Shown piece after piece: positions 10,860-23,460 of a DNA stretch of 64,000 nt. Origin of the DNA: Thereva unica (Eukaryota; Arthropoda; Insecta; Diptera; Therevidae); assembly GCA_949987705.1 (NCBI GenBank), contig OX465284.1, forward strand, positions 117,781,052 to 117,845,051, written 5' to 3'. Both the position numbers and the translations under genes were made by a program. The notes below the pieces were generated by a model, which saw nothing but the letters and a program-made list of their open reading frames with translations, did not search any database and was not told the origin of the DNA. How positions within the stretch are numbered: the stretch's first letter is position 1; each line of letters begins with the position of its first letter.

Positions 10860-11150
10860 TAGCTTAGCTAGCTGTCTGTCCTGGCAATTATCCAATCTGA
10901 TGCGGTGAAGGTATGCCCTATAACCTCCATGTCCATTTAGGAACTGAGTGGGGTAGTAATACTTCAGCATGTTCCTTTTGCCTCCCTTCCTCCACATTTG
11001 GTATGAGTATGGTTCCATGTACTGTCTTGTGCTCCCTGCTGGAATATTCCGGGTAGTACCATCTCTTTCTCTCTGCTCCCAGAATATCAAAAGCTATTGC
11101 TCCTGCCATCACACCTGCTGCTGTATGTACAACATGGTCGAAGAGCACTT
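10860..11150 (-). mobile_element. Decayed non-LTR retrotransposon C-terminus (R1/Jockey-like)
   Basis: Minus-strand frames read TQFLNGHGGYRAYLHRI followed by LDNCQD, resembling the conserved 'QFLTGHG.FR.YL' block after the RT domain of R1/Jockey-type elements. Frames are interrupted and no other domain could be secured, so this is a fossil of uncertain extent. Confidence 0.45.
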
Positions 11151-11536
11151 AGCCGATACGGAGAGTTTATTTTCCTCCTGTTGCCCACTCTGTCCAATGC
11201 CACTGCTCGCACTGCCGCTAGTGGTAGTCCCCTATTCTACGTGTGAGACTGAGTAAGGCTATAGCTATAGAGAGCTGAGGTGCTATTTCCTAACGGATTC
11301 CTTTCCGTTACTTTCTCCGATTACTTTACAATGACTAGAACTCAACGCTTACTTCTGAGGCTTTAAAATCACATCTTAAAAGGAGCCTCAAATTTTCGCG
11401 CCAAGTCTTTTTATTTCTTTTGAGTTGAGACCGCCACTGGCTAGTTCTGTTGGAATTGTTGCAGGGCGCTGTTTTTTGCCATTGTTGACCATTATTTGTT
11501 GACGGCGTGTAATACAAACTGAAACATCCACTGATA

Positions 11537-12655
11537 CAGTGGAACTTCCCTAACTCGAATCTTAAGGTACTACAAAAAAAATCGAGTTAGGGAGATTTCG
11601 ACTTACAGAAATACACAAAAAAGTAATTTTTTATTTCGAAGTATTCGCTAATTTTTCGGTAGTAGCGGTAGAAAGTCTTCTGCATCCCAATATTCAATTA
11701 ATACGCCCTGCTTTCCGGAAACAACTGGCATTTTTTGTTTTTTAACATTCAAATCCCATGTTTTACTGAGAAAAACTTTCGTGACAATCCGTTTTCTATA
11801 ATGTTTTATATTTTTAATAACGCCTTGGTCCATTATCTGTAATAATGAGATCATGTTAGGTGGAAAGTATGCAAGTTTGATATTTTTTAGCCTTTCTTGT
11901 ACATTAGCTGGGTGTGCAGGACAGTTATCAACAAAGAGTAAAATATTCCTTTTCTGACATAAAGTTCACTTGTCATCCACGCCTTCTTGTTACTTTCATA
12001 ATCCATACAAGTGATTTAATATCTTTGAAACAACGCGGAGTTTTTTATTTTGCAATAACGAGTAATTTTAGCAGTTATTCTCTCTTTTCTATTTTTTCCA
12101 CCAAAACATTTTTCATTTTTAAATGCAAAGGTTTTATTTGGTAAATATTTAAAAAAGAATCCAGTCTCAACGGCATTAAATATGTATATGTCTTGTTTAT
12201 CATAATGTCCAATTAAACTGGGTAAAACTCAAACTGGGTTGGTAGCCAATGATCACGAGTTTCCAAATCCGCTATAGCAGTTTCGCCACATATGTATCGC
12301 TTTTTGGATAATATTAAGCCTTTTTTTAAATTTATCCAACCATCCTACACCTCTTTTCTACCTTGACAATTAAAAGTGATTTCCCTTCAAGTGATAGACA
12401 CTTTAAATTTCGTTTTGCCATTTGAATTTATTTTGTCGTTGTTCACTCGTTATGTGCAGAAATGGGGACTTCCCCGAAAAATATGTCTTACGATTGAAAT
12501 ATCCGTTCGAGTTAGAGAAATATTCGAGTTATAGAAATTCGACTTAAAGAGATCAAAATACATTAAAAATTGAACGAAACATAAATAATCGTCATAAAAA
12601 TTCGACTTAGTGAATAATTCGAGTTATAGAAGTTCGAGTTAGAGAAGTTCCACTG
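11537..12655. mobile_element. pogo/Tigger-type (Tc1-mariner superfamily) transposon fossil
   Basis: The termini cagtggaacttccctaactcgaa (left) and ttcgagttagagaagttccactg (right) are inverted repeats flanked by TA on both sides (11535-11536, 12656-12657), as expected for pogo/Tigger elements. Secondary copies of the cgagttaga motif sit just inside both ends. The interior carries decayed transposase on the minus strand. Total length is about 1.1 kb, shorter than an autonomous element. Confidence 0.85.
11648..12230 (-). pseudogene. Tigger/pogo DDE transposase fragment
   Basis: Minus-strand segments match the DDE domain in order. IYIFNAVETGFFFKYLP and FAFKNEKCFGGKN (first catalytic region, with the usual ADETG changed to AVETG) lie near 12.1-12.2 kb. 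LLFVDNCPAHP, with the second aspartate, lies near 11.92 kb. PPNMISLLQIMDQGVIKN follows near 11.83 kb. The pieces lie in different frames, and the D of the first motif is replaced. It is therefore inactive. Confidence 0.75.
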
Positions 12656-12657
12656 TA

Positions 12658-14828
12658 TTAAGAAAGTAACTCCATTAACAACGGGCAGTGCAACTTCAAT
12701 TCCAATTCATTCCTAGACTTTTAGTTTGGTGACAATAACTCACGTTCTCAAGTGCATTAGAAATAATTTAAAATTAAGGACCAATAAAATCTGATTTTAT
12801 GTCACAAGACACTGGGGTAAAAAGAATAATTTATTACGCTCTCAACTATCAGATTCCTCCTACGCCCCTCATCTATCTCATCTTGATGCAGCATAAATCT
12901 TACAGCGGTGTTGGTAAGCTTCACCCAGAGGCTTTTAAGACTCAGATTTATATCTTGAAACCGCGCAGATAACCATCTCAAGAAAATCAGGATTGACTCT
13001 TCGGCACTAAATAATCCCCAACAATATAACAACAAAGTGTCGGATAAAATTCGTGGATCAAAGGTAACAGTTGCGGCCTACAATGGCGCTACAGAAGGAC
13101 AGATTAATCGACAAGTCGAAAAGGGCAAAGATGCGATCTATGTCAGTCCAAGAAGCCAACGGCCAGCTCACCTAAACATAATAAGTAATCTCTTCCTGTC
13201 TCTTAAACCGTCTGTCCCGCCGCTCGCTAGACTTCAGTCCCGCAATCGATGGAGCCCACCGGAACCTACTGCAAATGAAATGTGTGACTTGAAATTTATT
13301 TTTTGAATTAGACACTAGCAAACAATTTTTTCCTTTCGGTCCAAATGGTCTTCATTGGTATTATGGTAGCTCATGGCCGCGTGCTTTGTTCTGGTTTGTT
13401 TATGCTTAATTAGAAGCTGAGTGCTGCGGATCTGGGGCCATAATATCCAGCCGCTGGAGCAGGAGCGTTCAGTGTATCAAGTCAGTTGAGCAATTTGCAT
13501 CCGAGGGGAAAAGCACTATGGCACTAAGCCTGACAAGCGACTCCGAAAGTTTAAGGCAATTTGCATGCAGCTAGGCAGAATAGTGCTTTATTTCTCTATT
13601 AATATATTGTTTATTTAGTAACATACACTGCTGCCAACCAAACTGTTAGCCCTTGAGTTAATATTTAAAAGGCTATTATACCAATGAACAGATTGTTTTG
13701 AATCGTACAATCACGTCGTTATGTGTGATTTCTTGACGGACCTCAGTGCCTGTATTAACCTAAACATACTTGAAACTTGAAATTATTAATAAAAAATATT
13801 TCAAAGGATTTAAATCACTCCAATTCTGGTCTTAGGACGTGACTTTCTCAGAAAGTGTGTATGTATATCCGTCCGCATCCTCCACATTTCCTGAAATATT
13901 TCCACTCAATCCCTCGTAATTATTCATGATTTTATATTGGAATATCAACAAAAAAATTATATAAGGCATTTACTTTGGAACTGGCTCGAAATCAAAATTA
14001 ATAATCTCGTAATTTTGTAACAAAACTTTCGTATCAAACCGAGATATATGTATTTATGTATATTTGTAGTATCATAGGCTGCTGGGTAGCTATGCAAATA
14101 CATATGCAAATCAGTGAAGAAAATAAAAGAAAACTCTTAAACTCTTAAGTAACCAAGCAGAAGAAACTCACAACAATGTTATGTAAGGTGGGGCATTTCA
14201 AAAGCGTTTTTTGTGTTTTGTTGAAATGACGTAACGCAAAGTAACAAATGGACAGATTAAAATATATTTGCGGAGTAACCCAAAATATTGTGTTCGTAGT
14301 TCTTCCACTTCAAGAGATGCCTTAAATGCAGCTTAAAGTAAAATTATTGCAGGAATTCAGCAAAACCCTTAAAGGACAGACGCTTTTGGATTTGCCCATC
14401 TACATCGAAAAATACTAATGATGTTATCAACACTGAACGCATTTCCCCCCTTTATTACAGAACTTAAGTGGCTGGATCAGACAAAAGGACTTTCGAACTT
14501 CCTATAATTCCCGATTGTTTGAAACTCTCCTTTGGAATAATCTAACCGTATTCAATGCTCTTATCACCTGTTGCCAGCCTGCAGTTAACTCTTATCACAT
14601 AATCCCTCCCACTCCCCACGTTCGCCAAACGGATATTTCCTTGCGCTTCATTTCACATTACGAAGGGGAATATCTCCTGAGATCGGAAGGAGTCCTGTGG
14701 AGGCCTTTCTTAATGCAAAACTTGGCACTTTCCCTTTCAACAGTGAAAAATTTAATTGAAAAGTTCCAGATAACATTAAAAACTTAAAATTACGATATTT
14801 TTGCCTGAATTAACGTTATTTAAGTAGA
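12658..14828. other. Non-coding stretch
   Basis: No gene recognised. Open frames at 13037-13306 and 14515-14787 show no domain and no splice-supported continuation. Confidence 0.4.
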
Positions 14829-15476
14829 TTAATTACTTTTCCTCAGTTGCTGACTAGATAGTTCAATCGCGTCTAGCCACAGCTTAAGATCCTCTGGCAT
14901 TTCGGGTCTAGTGACGTCCGGGAATTTCTTCATGAGATCTATAACGTTGCAGTTCGTAATGCACTGCTTCGACATGGCGATAGCTCGAACAAATCCGTCC
15001 GAAAGGGTGATGAACTGTTGCTCAATGTAAATTGCCTTCTCGTCCCACCACAACAGTCGAGTTGTTATCTTGTAAGGGTGGAAAATGGGAATGGTCCGCC
15101 TGTAACGAACACTGGATGCTCCTTGCACGGCTCCTCCTTTATGCTTCTTAACTTCCTCGTAAAGTCCTGTAACTGCATAATAGTGGAATCTGGCAAAGTC
15201 AAGCTCCCGGAGATAACGAGCATTGTTCATGTGACGAATAAAAATGTCGACGTCCTGAGAGGTGCAGAGTCCTTCATTACAAAGAAAGGAGATTAGTATG
15301 AAATTATATACTCATATATTTGTCAGCTTACCATAAATTGTTGTTTTATCTGTTACTTTTTTCTTCTTGCCGAAGAGGCGGGCTCCTACTACCGTGAACA
15401 CTATCCGAATAAAGTAGTTTACGTCCCAAATGATGTAGAGAAACAGTAGTCCGACTATGAACGTGCTGCACACCAT
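14829..15476 (-). CDS. THEM6: THEM6-like protein (copy A)
   Basis: Member of the THEM6 / thioesterase-superfamily-member-6 group, small membrane-anchored proteins with a 4-hydroxybenzoyl-CoA-thioesterase-like hotdog fold. The substrate is unknown. Two exons, 15476-15332 and 15271-14829, give 195 residues, close to the family length (about 200). Residues 1-22 form an N-terminal membrane segment ([21 protein letters not shown]), followed by basic KKKK. The strongly conserved [15 protein letters not shown] block, equivalent to the hotdog 'HMNN..Y' motif, sits at about 65-79. [14 protein letters not shown] and [12 protein letters not shown] follow. The 60-nt intron has gtaagc/aag ends. It lies head-to-tail with copy B upstream on the same strand, indicating tandem duplication. 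Function is inferred from the family only. Confidence 0.9.
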
Positions 15477-17045
15477 TTTCAAACTTTTTTACTGCTGAAA
15501 CGTAAAATTTTGTAGGTATGCTGATTTTGCAAAATTAACCTAAAGGGGAGGGGAATGAATCTTTAGCTAATTTCTATTTTCGACTGGATTGGCTGAATGC
15601 ACTGAATGCAAGACGAAGATACTCTTGCACGCAAGAAATACATATGGGACTCACTTTCAAGTTCAGACTTTTTTTGAGACACATTTTCTCAAGGCCAAAC
15701 TAGTTTTAATCGAAAGCACACTTTGCAATCATTTGAATATGATTAATTTCTGTAACTGCGTCAACTGCACCTGTTATGGAACGCATTTCGACTTTGTCAA
15801 ATTTCTCACAAATATTATTTGTGTTTGGATTTATGTCCACAGTCAGCATATTGAGCCAAATGAAAAATAAAAATTGACGATGACTTGCAAGAAATGATTT
15901 AATACAGTATGTTGCCATTGTCATGTATGAATTGAAAGAAATCTCGAGCTACTGACGTAACCAACAGCGTTTTTAGAGAAACTGGTTCTTGCTTACGACT
16001 GTAGAAAATACCCGCTTTAACTAGAGACAGTAGATAAGGGCAACTTCAATCTAGAATTACCTATTTCTTAAATGAACAACAAAACAATTCCTCAAATTCA
16101 AAGATTAGCACAATACCCGTGATTTAGACAAGTTTAACTATTCGTATACTAACTGAAAACCGAAAATGAAGCAACCAAATCTTCACCACTGCGCTCTGGC
16201 GGAGCTCGAGGAATACTAAGCGATAACAGGTAACCGAAGAAAGTGGCCACGGTGAACTCCGTGAACTGAAGAAATCCGACTGTAGTAGGTTGAAAAAGCT
16301 CTTCGGCTTCATAGAAGAATCGTCAAATTGGGAAATCGACGCACACTGCTTAATCCAAAAATCACTGCAAATGTAGTTATCGAATGTATTGGCTCCTCTA
16401 TGGTCGAAAGTGAAATTCAATCTTATCAATTTGCCTTCATTTGTGGAGACACTACATATGTAACAAAAACGTTTTCAACCAAAACATAATTTTTAAAGCT
16501 CGATCTTTTTAAAGGCGGTTGAAAAAGTTAAAATTTTTTTTCGAAAGTTCAAAGTTGTCCCGGCTTTTTGCTGTCGTAATAAATCGTAATGTTATATTAG
16601 TGACTAAAAAACCATTTACATTAAACAAAGAGTTTTGCACATTATATTATATTTATTTCTAAACCATTCGTAAATAATGATAAAGGGAAAATCTGGATGT
16701 TCGCTAAGAGCATTTGATGTAGTCCTAGCTGATAAAACGGCAGTTTGTTCTACTCATCCTTTTCCCACAGAGAGTTTAGTTTTTCTAGATAAAAATTGGT
16801 GAAAAAATAAATTATTTTTTAAAAGCCGTGTAAATTAAGAAAAAGGCCAACTGACTCGTCGGCCACGTGCTCTTAACAACGAGTCGATCAATTATGTATG
16901 CTGCTCCTTATCACATACACCCAACCACACCACACCAAATACATAAATCCACTGTAAAAAAATATGCATTCAACTACTACTAGTAAAATATAACAGTTGG
17001 GGTTTCTGGTTTGCAGTTTAACTAATTTAATTAGAAAAGTTTCGG
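15477..17045. other. Intergenic spacer between the two THEM6-like genes
   Basis: AT-rich, no gene recognised. It should contain the promoter of copy A and the 3' end of copy B. Confidence 0.5.
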
Positions 17046-19601
17046 TCAGCATCCATTTCGTAGATTCTTGCTGGAAATGTCGTTGTATTCCATCCATTTG
17101 GCGATCTCCAATGGCATTTCCGGTTTCTCCTTGGCGCCAACATTGCCATTTTCAATTTCAATCCGTTCCGTTTGATTTGGTATTTGAGTTTGATTTGGGA
17201 TTGGTGTAGAATATGGTGGGTGGATGAGTTCTGCCATCACATCATCAGCTGAACAATCGATCAATCTTTGTCGGCAAATTGCTATGCAATGTATGAAGCC
17301 ATCTTTTGGCGAAATAAATCTATGCTCCATAAATACCGACTGATTATCCCAGTAAACAATCTATAAAAAGACAGTAATGTTATCTGATATAAAGTGTGCA
17401 TAAGGAAATCGACGTTACCCTTGAAGTTATTGTAAATATCGAAAACGGTCGAATAAACCTTCTGTATCGTATAGTGGCAGCTCCTTGAACCACAGTCCCT
17501 CCTTTCGAGAGAATCGTTCTGTAAAGTCTTGTCCTTTCATAAAAGTCAACTCTGGCAAAGTCTAACTCCCGTAAATACCGTGCGTTGTTCATGTGATATA
17601 GCAGCGTGTCTATATCAGTCGTTAAGCAAATACCTGCAAGAAGGAATTACTATGTAAAACATGAACACATTTATATCCTATTTATTATTTATAGACAACA
17701 ATACTGAGGTAATAAAATCAAGTAAAACATATGTACATTTTCGCTAGCGTTTATAATTTAAGATAGTTTTTATTAAACTTTTTACAGTCGACTATTAAGT
17801 CGTAAATTGCTTGTTTGGTGATGTCACAGTGGGTAATGTTCGTATGAACATTGTCCATTAATCAATTGCTGTAAGATTCAGCCTCCGTTACCGAAGTGCA
17901 GGATGTGTCATTGTTTTAGGCGCGTTGTGCCCCTTTCTAGGTTCTTATCGTTCTTATTCAGTTGATTGCTGGGGGATTGCTTTCAGTCTGTTTTTGCACT
18001 TGTGACTTACTTTTTCCTTTATTGTTGGTATTTGAATGGCTATGCATCTAGACATTTTTGGTAAACCAAGGAGCATGGGCAAATAACTTTAGTATTTGAT
18101 TTTGGACCTTTTTTAAAGTTAGAATCGGATGCAGCCCCCTAGTGCCATGCCGTAGGTCCACATTGGTATGATTACGTCTTGGTTATTTAGCATTTTATTG
18201 TTTAGCGACAACAAAGATCTTTTTGCAATTAGCCAATCTAAAGTTTTTTTTATTGCACACTTGATTTGGTTCTTTTCGTCTTTATGTAATGTGGTCCTGT
18301 TAGTTTTCTGTCGAGATGTAATCCATGATATGTAGCACACCCATAGAAACTGATGCACAGTCGCCTTTTCTGAGAGTAAATGTCATGTGGTTCGATTCCC
18401 TAGGATACATTTTATCGTCCTACTTTTCAACCATGGTTAATTTTGTTTAGATCTTTGCTAGGTATCGTATCATCAGCATATACTGCCGCCTCAACACATT
18501 CTTTATCATTAAGATATGAAACACTTTTTCTTGTGTTATAGCCTTTACTGAAACTTGAAAAAGCTGAACTTAATGACAAAAGCTCTAAAAACCAACAAGT
18601 GCTCCAAAGAATTAAAAACGGCTAATTATTGTTCCAAGCAGGCCTTTGTGGTAGGAAATTAAATTCGTTTTACTGAAAAGCAATGAGAGCACTTCATCAC
18701 ACTGCTTAAAAATTCATAAGTTTCCCGAAAGTACGAGCTTAGCATGCATAAATATTAAGTGACATGAATCTTTAACATCAACTAAAAACTACCAAAATAA
18801 AGTGCGCGGGTAAACAACATGAAAGACCTAACAGTTTATACGTTAATTTGCTAGTTAAAAGCACAAGTAAAATTAAATTTTAAACAAAAGCCTTCACAAA
18901 GCCTAAAATGGTAACGCAACAGAATGTTTCTTGAATAGGTCGCAAAACAACAAATACCGAAGACTGCAGTCGGCTCTGGAAACTATAACATGTCCAGCGA
19001 AGAAATTCGCGTTGTTATGTTTAATGGGTCGATATTCAACCAAGACGTGGATATTCCTCTATGCTAGACAACCTTCGGCATTGCAAATGTCACGCAAGTG
19101 TCTACTACAACCCTAAGTAGCTATAGGTGCTTGGAAACGAGGAGCAAGCTACATATGTTGGACCTAATAATGTGAATCACTACTAGTTCTCGCTGTAATT
19201 AATTAGTGAAGCCCTTGATTCTAGAAAGAGGGGCAAGTCATTTGACAATTCCAATAGAAGCTCCGCTGTCGTTAAAGCAAGTAGGACCAAAATAAAAAAA
19301 GAGCCGCAGTCTTCAGTTCAACTATTATACATAAATGGGGAAGAGTGGAGACCTTGACCTCAGCGGTGTCCATGAAATTTTGCTGCGTCGATGAAAGTAC
19401 TAAATTAACGGAGAAACTGGGAGTTAGGGTGATTGCAATACCTGTGACCGTAGTTGTATCCAGTATGTGCGATTTCTTTTTTATTAGTCGAGCCAGCAAA
19501 ACGCAAAGGCACATTCGAAGAAAATAATGAATTTCCAGAAGACCATATACGACCACCACTGCTCCTAGTGCACTTGACAATATGTAGCACCAAGTCACCA
19601 T
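17046..19601 (-). CDS. THEM6: THEM6-like protein (copy B)
   Basis: Paralogue of the gene at 14829-15476. Exons 19601-19442, 17633-17419 and 17360-17046 sum to 690 nt, encoding 229 residues. Exon 1 gives an N-terminal membrane segment (WCYILSSALGAVVVVYGLLE) and KKK. Exon 2 starts within the codon after DTTTVTG and carries the [15 protein letters not shown] hotdog block, then GGTVVQGAATIRYRR. Exon 3 continues IVYWDNQSVFMEHRFIS. Compared with copy A it has a 1.8-kb first intron, an additional intron after ITSR, and a low-complexity insertion (repeated PNQT, then EIENGN) before the C-terminal helix. Both copies keep the key core residues. The first intron contains a decayed Jockey-type retroelement. 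Confidence 0.87.
17950..18520 (-). mobile_element. Jockey-clade non-LTR remnant in the THEM6 copy B intron
   Basis: Frame-broken minus-strand segments match the C-terminal half of Jockey-type reverse transcriptase in order: a YADDTI-like catalytic block near 18.48 kb, GLHLDRKLTG near 18.31 kb, LLSLNNKML and VIIPMWTYGMALGGC near 18.15-18.2 kb, and an APWFTKN-like tail near 18.07 kb. Multiple stops and frameshifts mean it is an old copy. Confidence 0.75.
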
Positions 19602-20386
19602 ATTTTCTGCCCTAGTAAATGCACCAGCGCTGTAGAGCCGGTGTTCACTGAAGAAGCAAGAACGAAGCGGTCTATCAATAAATATACAAATAGAGCACAA
19701 CACACATTTTACTAATTTCCACTATATACTAGCACACAAAATACTAGTAGATTGGCACGCTTTAATTAACATGATTGACATCACTGCCCTATCTCCACAG
19801 AGCACTGCGATTACACAATTAACCCCTTAAAGGTCCATCCTTGCACTGCAATCAAGACAACCTGACTGGGTTCCCGAGGGATGTGATTGTCTACTGAAAA
19901 GGTTTTGTACATTGAAATCTGCAGTTCCAGTGCTCGACATAGGTACTGGAAATGTATGCGCCAAAGGGTGACTTGCGCAGATGAGAGTATAACAGTTTCG
20001 AGTAAGTATGAAATGGGGAAAGCCCTTATTCAGTCCTCTTGACTAATTTAGGACTGTCTGTAGATTCGGATTTGGTTGTAATGCATGCTAAGCACTATAG
20101 TCTAATTTTAGCGCTTCCTTATAGTTTCCTTTTGTATTCTACTCATTATGTCCTTTAATGCACGTCAAATTTCGTCGTGTTAACCGACTTTATTCTTCTT
20201 GAAATCATACCAGAAATATTCAGGGTATATAAACAGAAATAATAAAATCCTCCCCAATTGAATATCGTCAAAGATTTGTTGGGTGATGAAAAATAGCTTA
20301 AATTGTTTATTAACAAGAATTTAAAATAACCAAGTATAAAATTAAAAAAAATACAAAAACACAAAATATACGCACAATCGCAAGAC
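19602..20386. other. Intergenic region between THEM6 copy B and the Tdp1 gene
   Basis: No further gene seen. The part near 20.19-20.31 kb (TTTATT on the plus strand, so AATAAA on the minus) probably belongs to the 3' UTR of the Tdp1 gene. Confidence 0.45.
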
Positions 20387-22608
20387 TTAAGGTCCCATTG
20401 TAACCAGATAATCCATTAAAAAAGGTTTATCATCAGGCCCATAAGGTGACAATGGGACATCATAGGGCATTGGGAATGGCGGAACACCGCCTCGTTCGTT
20501 ACACATTGGAAAAGTGTCTTCCCCGGTCTGCAAATTCAAACAAAGAAAAAATAGCATGAACAAGATAAACAGGATATTTTAAAAGATTTGCACTTACCAC
20601 AAATCTTGGCAAAAATAAAACCCCAGCCTCATAGTTCATTATCCTGAAAGTTGGTTCAATTTTTGTGTTTTTGTTAAAGGCACCCCAGGCAGCTTTAGAC
20701 AAATTAGCCGACGTTAAACAAAACCAGTACAGACCCTCGTCGGACCATCTGCAATAGGATTTAATATGAGGCATTGCTCGCGTTCTGTTTCTAGCATTTG
20801 AGCTCCATTTATGCAAGTAGTCTTGCAGCCATGGCTGTTTATCATTCGTATTTTTGCCGTAGGGTAAGCACCCTCCACCCAAAAGTCCATCGTGACTATT
20901 CCTTACGTTCCCAAAGCTGGGGTAAATCATTTTAAATGGAGGAATTCTACGTATACCGAGAGGTTTCGAGTCTTTCCTTAGACTATTAGCAAAATCATTC
21001 AGAACCCATGCTTGCACATTTACACCTAGGCTTCCTATACTAGAACTTTGTGCTACTATAGGACTAACTTCAGGCACAGGAGCGCTTTGCCTATTAAGTA
21101 AATAGCCTAAACGAGCATGGCCCCATGGATGGCCGCGTACAGTCTCTCTGAATCCTCCCGGACAAGAGGCTACAAAAAATACACTGAAAATAACGTGCAT
21201 TTATATTTAGAATCAGATAATATTCGTAATTTACTTAATACTGCTAAAGTCGGTTTTCCTTATTCTAGCGATCCAGGGTTGAAGCTTTGCGATTTTATAC
21301 TCCACAAGGTACAGCATCAAATCGTTTTTAAACCCTGTCGGGCTCTCACCTGCATCGGTATTCGAGTCTTTTGGAAGAGCTTCTAATTTGGGACTAATCC
21401 AGAGACCTTGAGTTCTGTTATGCCAATCATCCTCATACAAATTGGCTGTGGATATGACGACTCGCATAGAGCCATCTTTATACCCCAACAGCATCATTTT
21501 AGTATGATGTGTTGCAAAAGGAGAACTCATGTGTACCTTAATTGCAGTTACCTGAGGCTTTTTCTGTGATATGATTTTCAAATCCGGAGTTTCATCACCG
21601 TAAAGAACAAGCAGCGGTGTGTCTCTAAGAAATAGTAAAATTATTCAAGGTTTTCTAATAATGTTGAATGACAAAAGAAATACAAGCATCCTGCGAAGTA
21701 ATAATGCCCAAGAAGCCATCCAATGTCCACCATAAAATTGATTTGCACCGAAGATTCAATTTCTCCAAGGCTTTCATCAAGGATTTCTGGAAAAAATCAA
21801 TATTTTACTATAACTCAGTCGGAAGCATGTTCGCAAGAATACCTTGCAAAGTAATAGACAAAGGTTCATCGTGCGTCGGTTTGGAGGCCGTTATTGTTGT
21901 TAAAAAGAAGTTATAAGGTGCAGCTTTTTCGAGTTTTTTCGCCATTTGTCCCTTTGGAAGTACTACTTGAATGTAGTCCTTGATATTTCTTGTAATTTTC
22001 GCCTTTTTAGACAAGTGCGACCCGTCCGTGCCTGACGTGGAGGGCCCTGGGTCAGAATTTCTGCTTGCTATTGTGGCTGCATTTTTGCTTTCAACTTTTT
22101 TGGGTGAGCAATCATCATCCGAAACGCAAATGGTTTCACGAGTATTCTAAAACCACAATTATAGTACTTAAATCATTTAAAATGTATTCTAAAGCATGTA
22201 CCTTATTTTTGTGCTTAGATCTTTCCCCAGCTTCCCTTCTTTTCTGCACATTTTCCTTGCCTTGGACGTCGGGAAATAACTTGGATAAAATTTGTAACTG
22301 TGCAGTGACAACCTCTTTCGATGAAAACAACTCGCTTGGGATATCATATGTGCTTGTTGCTTCGTCGATACCCTTCTCTAAAATCTTATGTACTGAAAAA
22401 ACAATATAAATTCATTTACTTTGGATTATTCAAGCGGATTACAGTGCGGATGGAAGAATTCAGCGAAGTGAATGGGGTTCTTTCTGTAACAGCTGTCGGC
22501 ATAAGGGCAGATTTTAGTGGGTACTGCAAATATATGTAATAAAGTCATTCGTAAGCTTAATTATTTTTCCAAATACCTGTAGTGGCCTTAGCCCTAATGC
22601 TATCCATT
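20387..22608 (-). CDS. gkt: Tyrosyl-DNA phosphodiesterase 1 (glaikit)
   Basis: A phospholipase-D-superfamily enzyme that removes stalled topoisomerase I peptides from DNA 3' ends. In flies it is known as glaikit. Seven exons fit: 22608-22578, 22392-22202, 22146-21843, 21786-21684, 21624-21235, 21183-20598 and 20527-20387, totalling 1746 nt or 581 residues, matching the family. The N-terminal ~130 residues are variable and charged, with SKHKNK and SKKAKI basic patches suited to nuclear import. The first HKD-type motif is HHTKMML at about residue 248 and the second is PHIKSYCR at about 478, with the supporting STANLYEDDW and TSANLSKAAWG blocks. The C-terminus contains PPFPMPYDVPL and DKPFLMDYL, typical of Tdp1. 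All catalytic H and K residues are present, so it should be active. Introns are all short. Confidence 0.95.
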
Positions 22609-23090
22609 ATAAAAATAATTTAGCGCAGCGATGCAACCGACTAACTGCAATCGGCGATTTTTCAAAAGTTCTGTCAAACGTGGATGGGTTGTGTATAAGC
22701 TAAAAAAAGTGAAACTAGGTACAAGTATTTACGCTATTAGTTTGTCTTTGAGAACATAGATGGCGCGTTGCAAACGTTAAGTGTTTCTTCAAAATCCCAA
22801 TATATTTTACACATGACGAAAATAAATCAAACTATCAATCCGCAAAATATTGGTAATGCATTACCACTTAATTTTTCTTATTTACCCTCCTTCGTTAAGT
22901 TCTTCGATTCGCTTCCCACATTTTTAAATAAAAATGTTGTTACCACGATTATTCATGAGTCTCCGGATATGGTATGGAAGACCTTAACGAAATACCAAAA
23001 CCAAGCTGGTGAATACCAGTATGTAATACTATGCTTCACTTATCTTTATCTTCGGCTATTTTAACTTTACAAACAAAGAATTACACTGTT
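22609..23090 (+). other. Possible divergent first exon (uncertain)
   Basis: From an ATG at 22813 a plus-strand frame encodes about 68 residues (MTKINQTINPQN, then LPLNFSYLPSFVKFFDSLP, NVVTTIIHESPDMVW) and reaches a donor-like CCA|gtatgt near 23017. It is divergent from the Tdp1 gene, with about 200 bp between starts. No domain is recognised and no second exon was found; the sequence immediately downstream is retroelement debris. It could be a truncated gene or a chance frame. Confidence 0.25.
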
Positions 23091-23460
23091 TAAACGGTTG
23101 ACGGACCTGCAGCACTATTCCACAAATGATGGAACAACATCGTTGGTAGCCACGAGAGCTTTATAACAAGCCGCTTGAGGCTTAGCCATTGACCAAACAA
23201 ACAGGATATAATCTTAAAATCTTCGAAAGAAAAATACTAAGAAGTTGGTCCTGTAAGGGTTAACGTTGAACGAGCTACGGATGAAAGAATTCTATCCCAG
23301 GGTTTCAATGATAAACCGTCGGGAAAAAAGAAGCGTAGGCGGACCAACAAATATGGAGGTGCATGGATGACGTGCTAGAAGATACATGAAAACTTCGTAA
23401 AACAAAATGGAGAATGAGAAAAGCCATGTACTGAAAAAAAGTAAAAAGTTGGATGTTACG
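23090..23460 (+). mobile_element. Non-LTR retrotransposon C-terminal remnant
   Basis: Plus-strand frames contain FERKILRSWS near 23.22 kb and a decayed 'RRRTNKYGGAWMTC..KIHENFVK' region near 23.33-23.40 kb, which corresponds to the R-R-W-x-D-D-V block after the RT domain of LINE-type elements. Stops interrupt it. Confidence 0.6.

Noticed and set aside
10596..10862. 88-codon plus-strand frame
   Set aside because: Lies opposite a decayed non-LTR fragment and shows no protein-like features of its own.
13037..13306. 89-codon plus-strand frame
   Set aside because: No domain, no splice-site support, ordinary composition for the intergenic background.
19272..19703. 143-codon minus-strand frame taken as one ORF
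   Set aside because: Only its middle part (19601-19442) is a real exon, of THEM6-like copy B; the rest is read-through of intron and upstream sequence.
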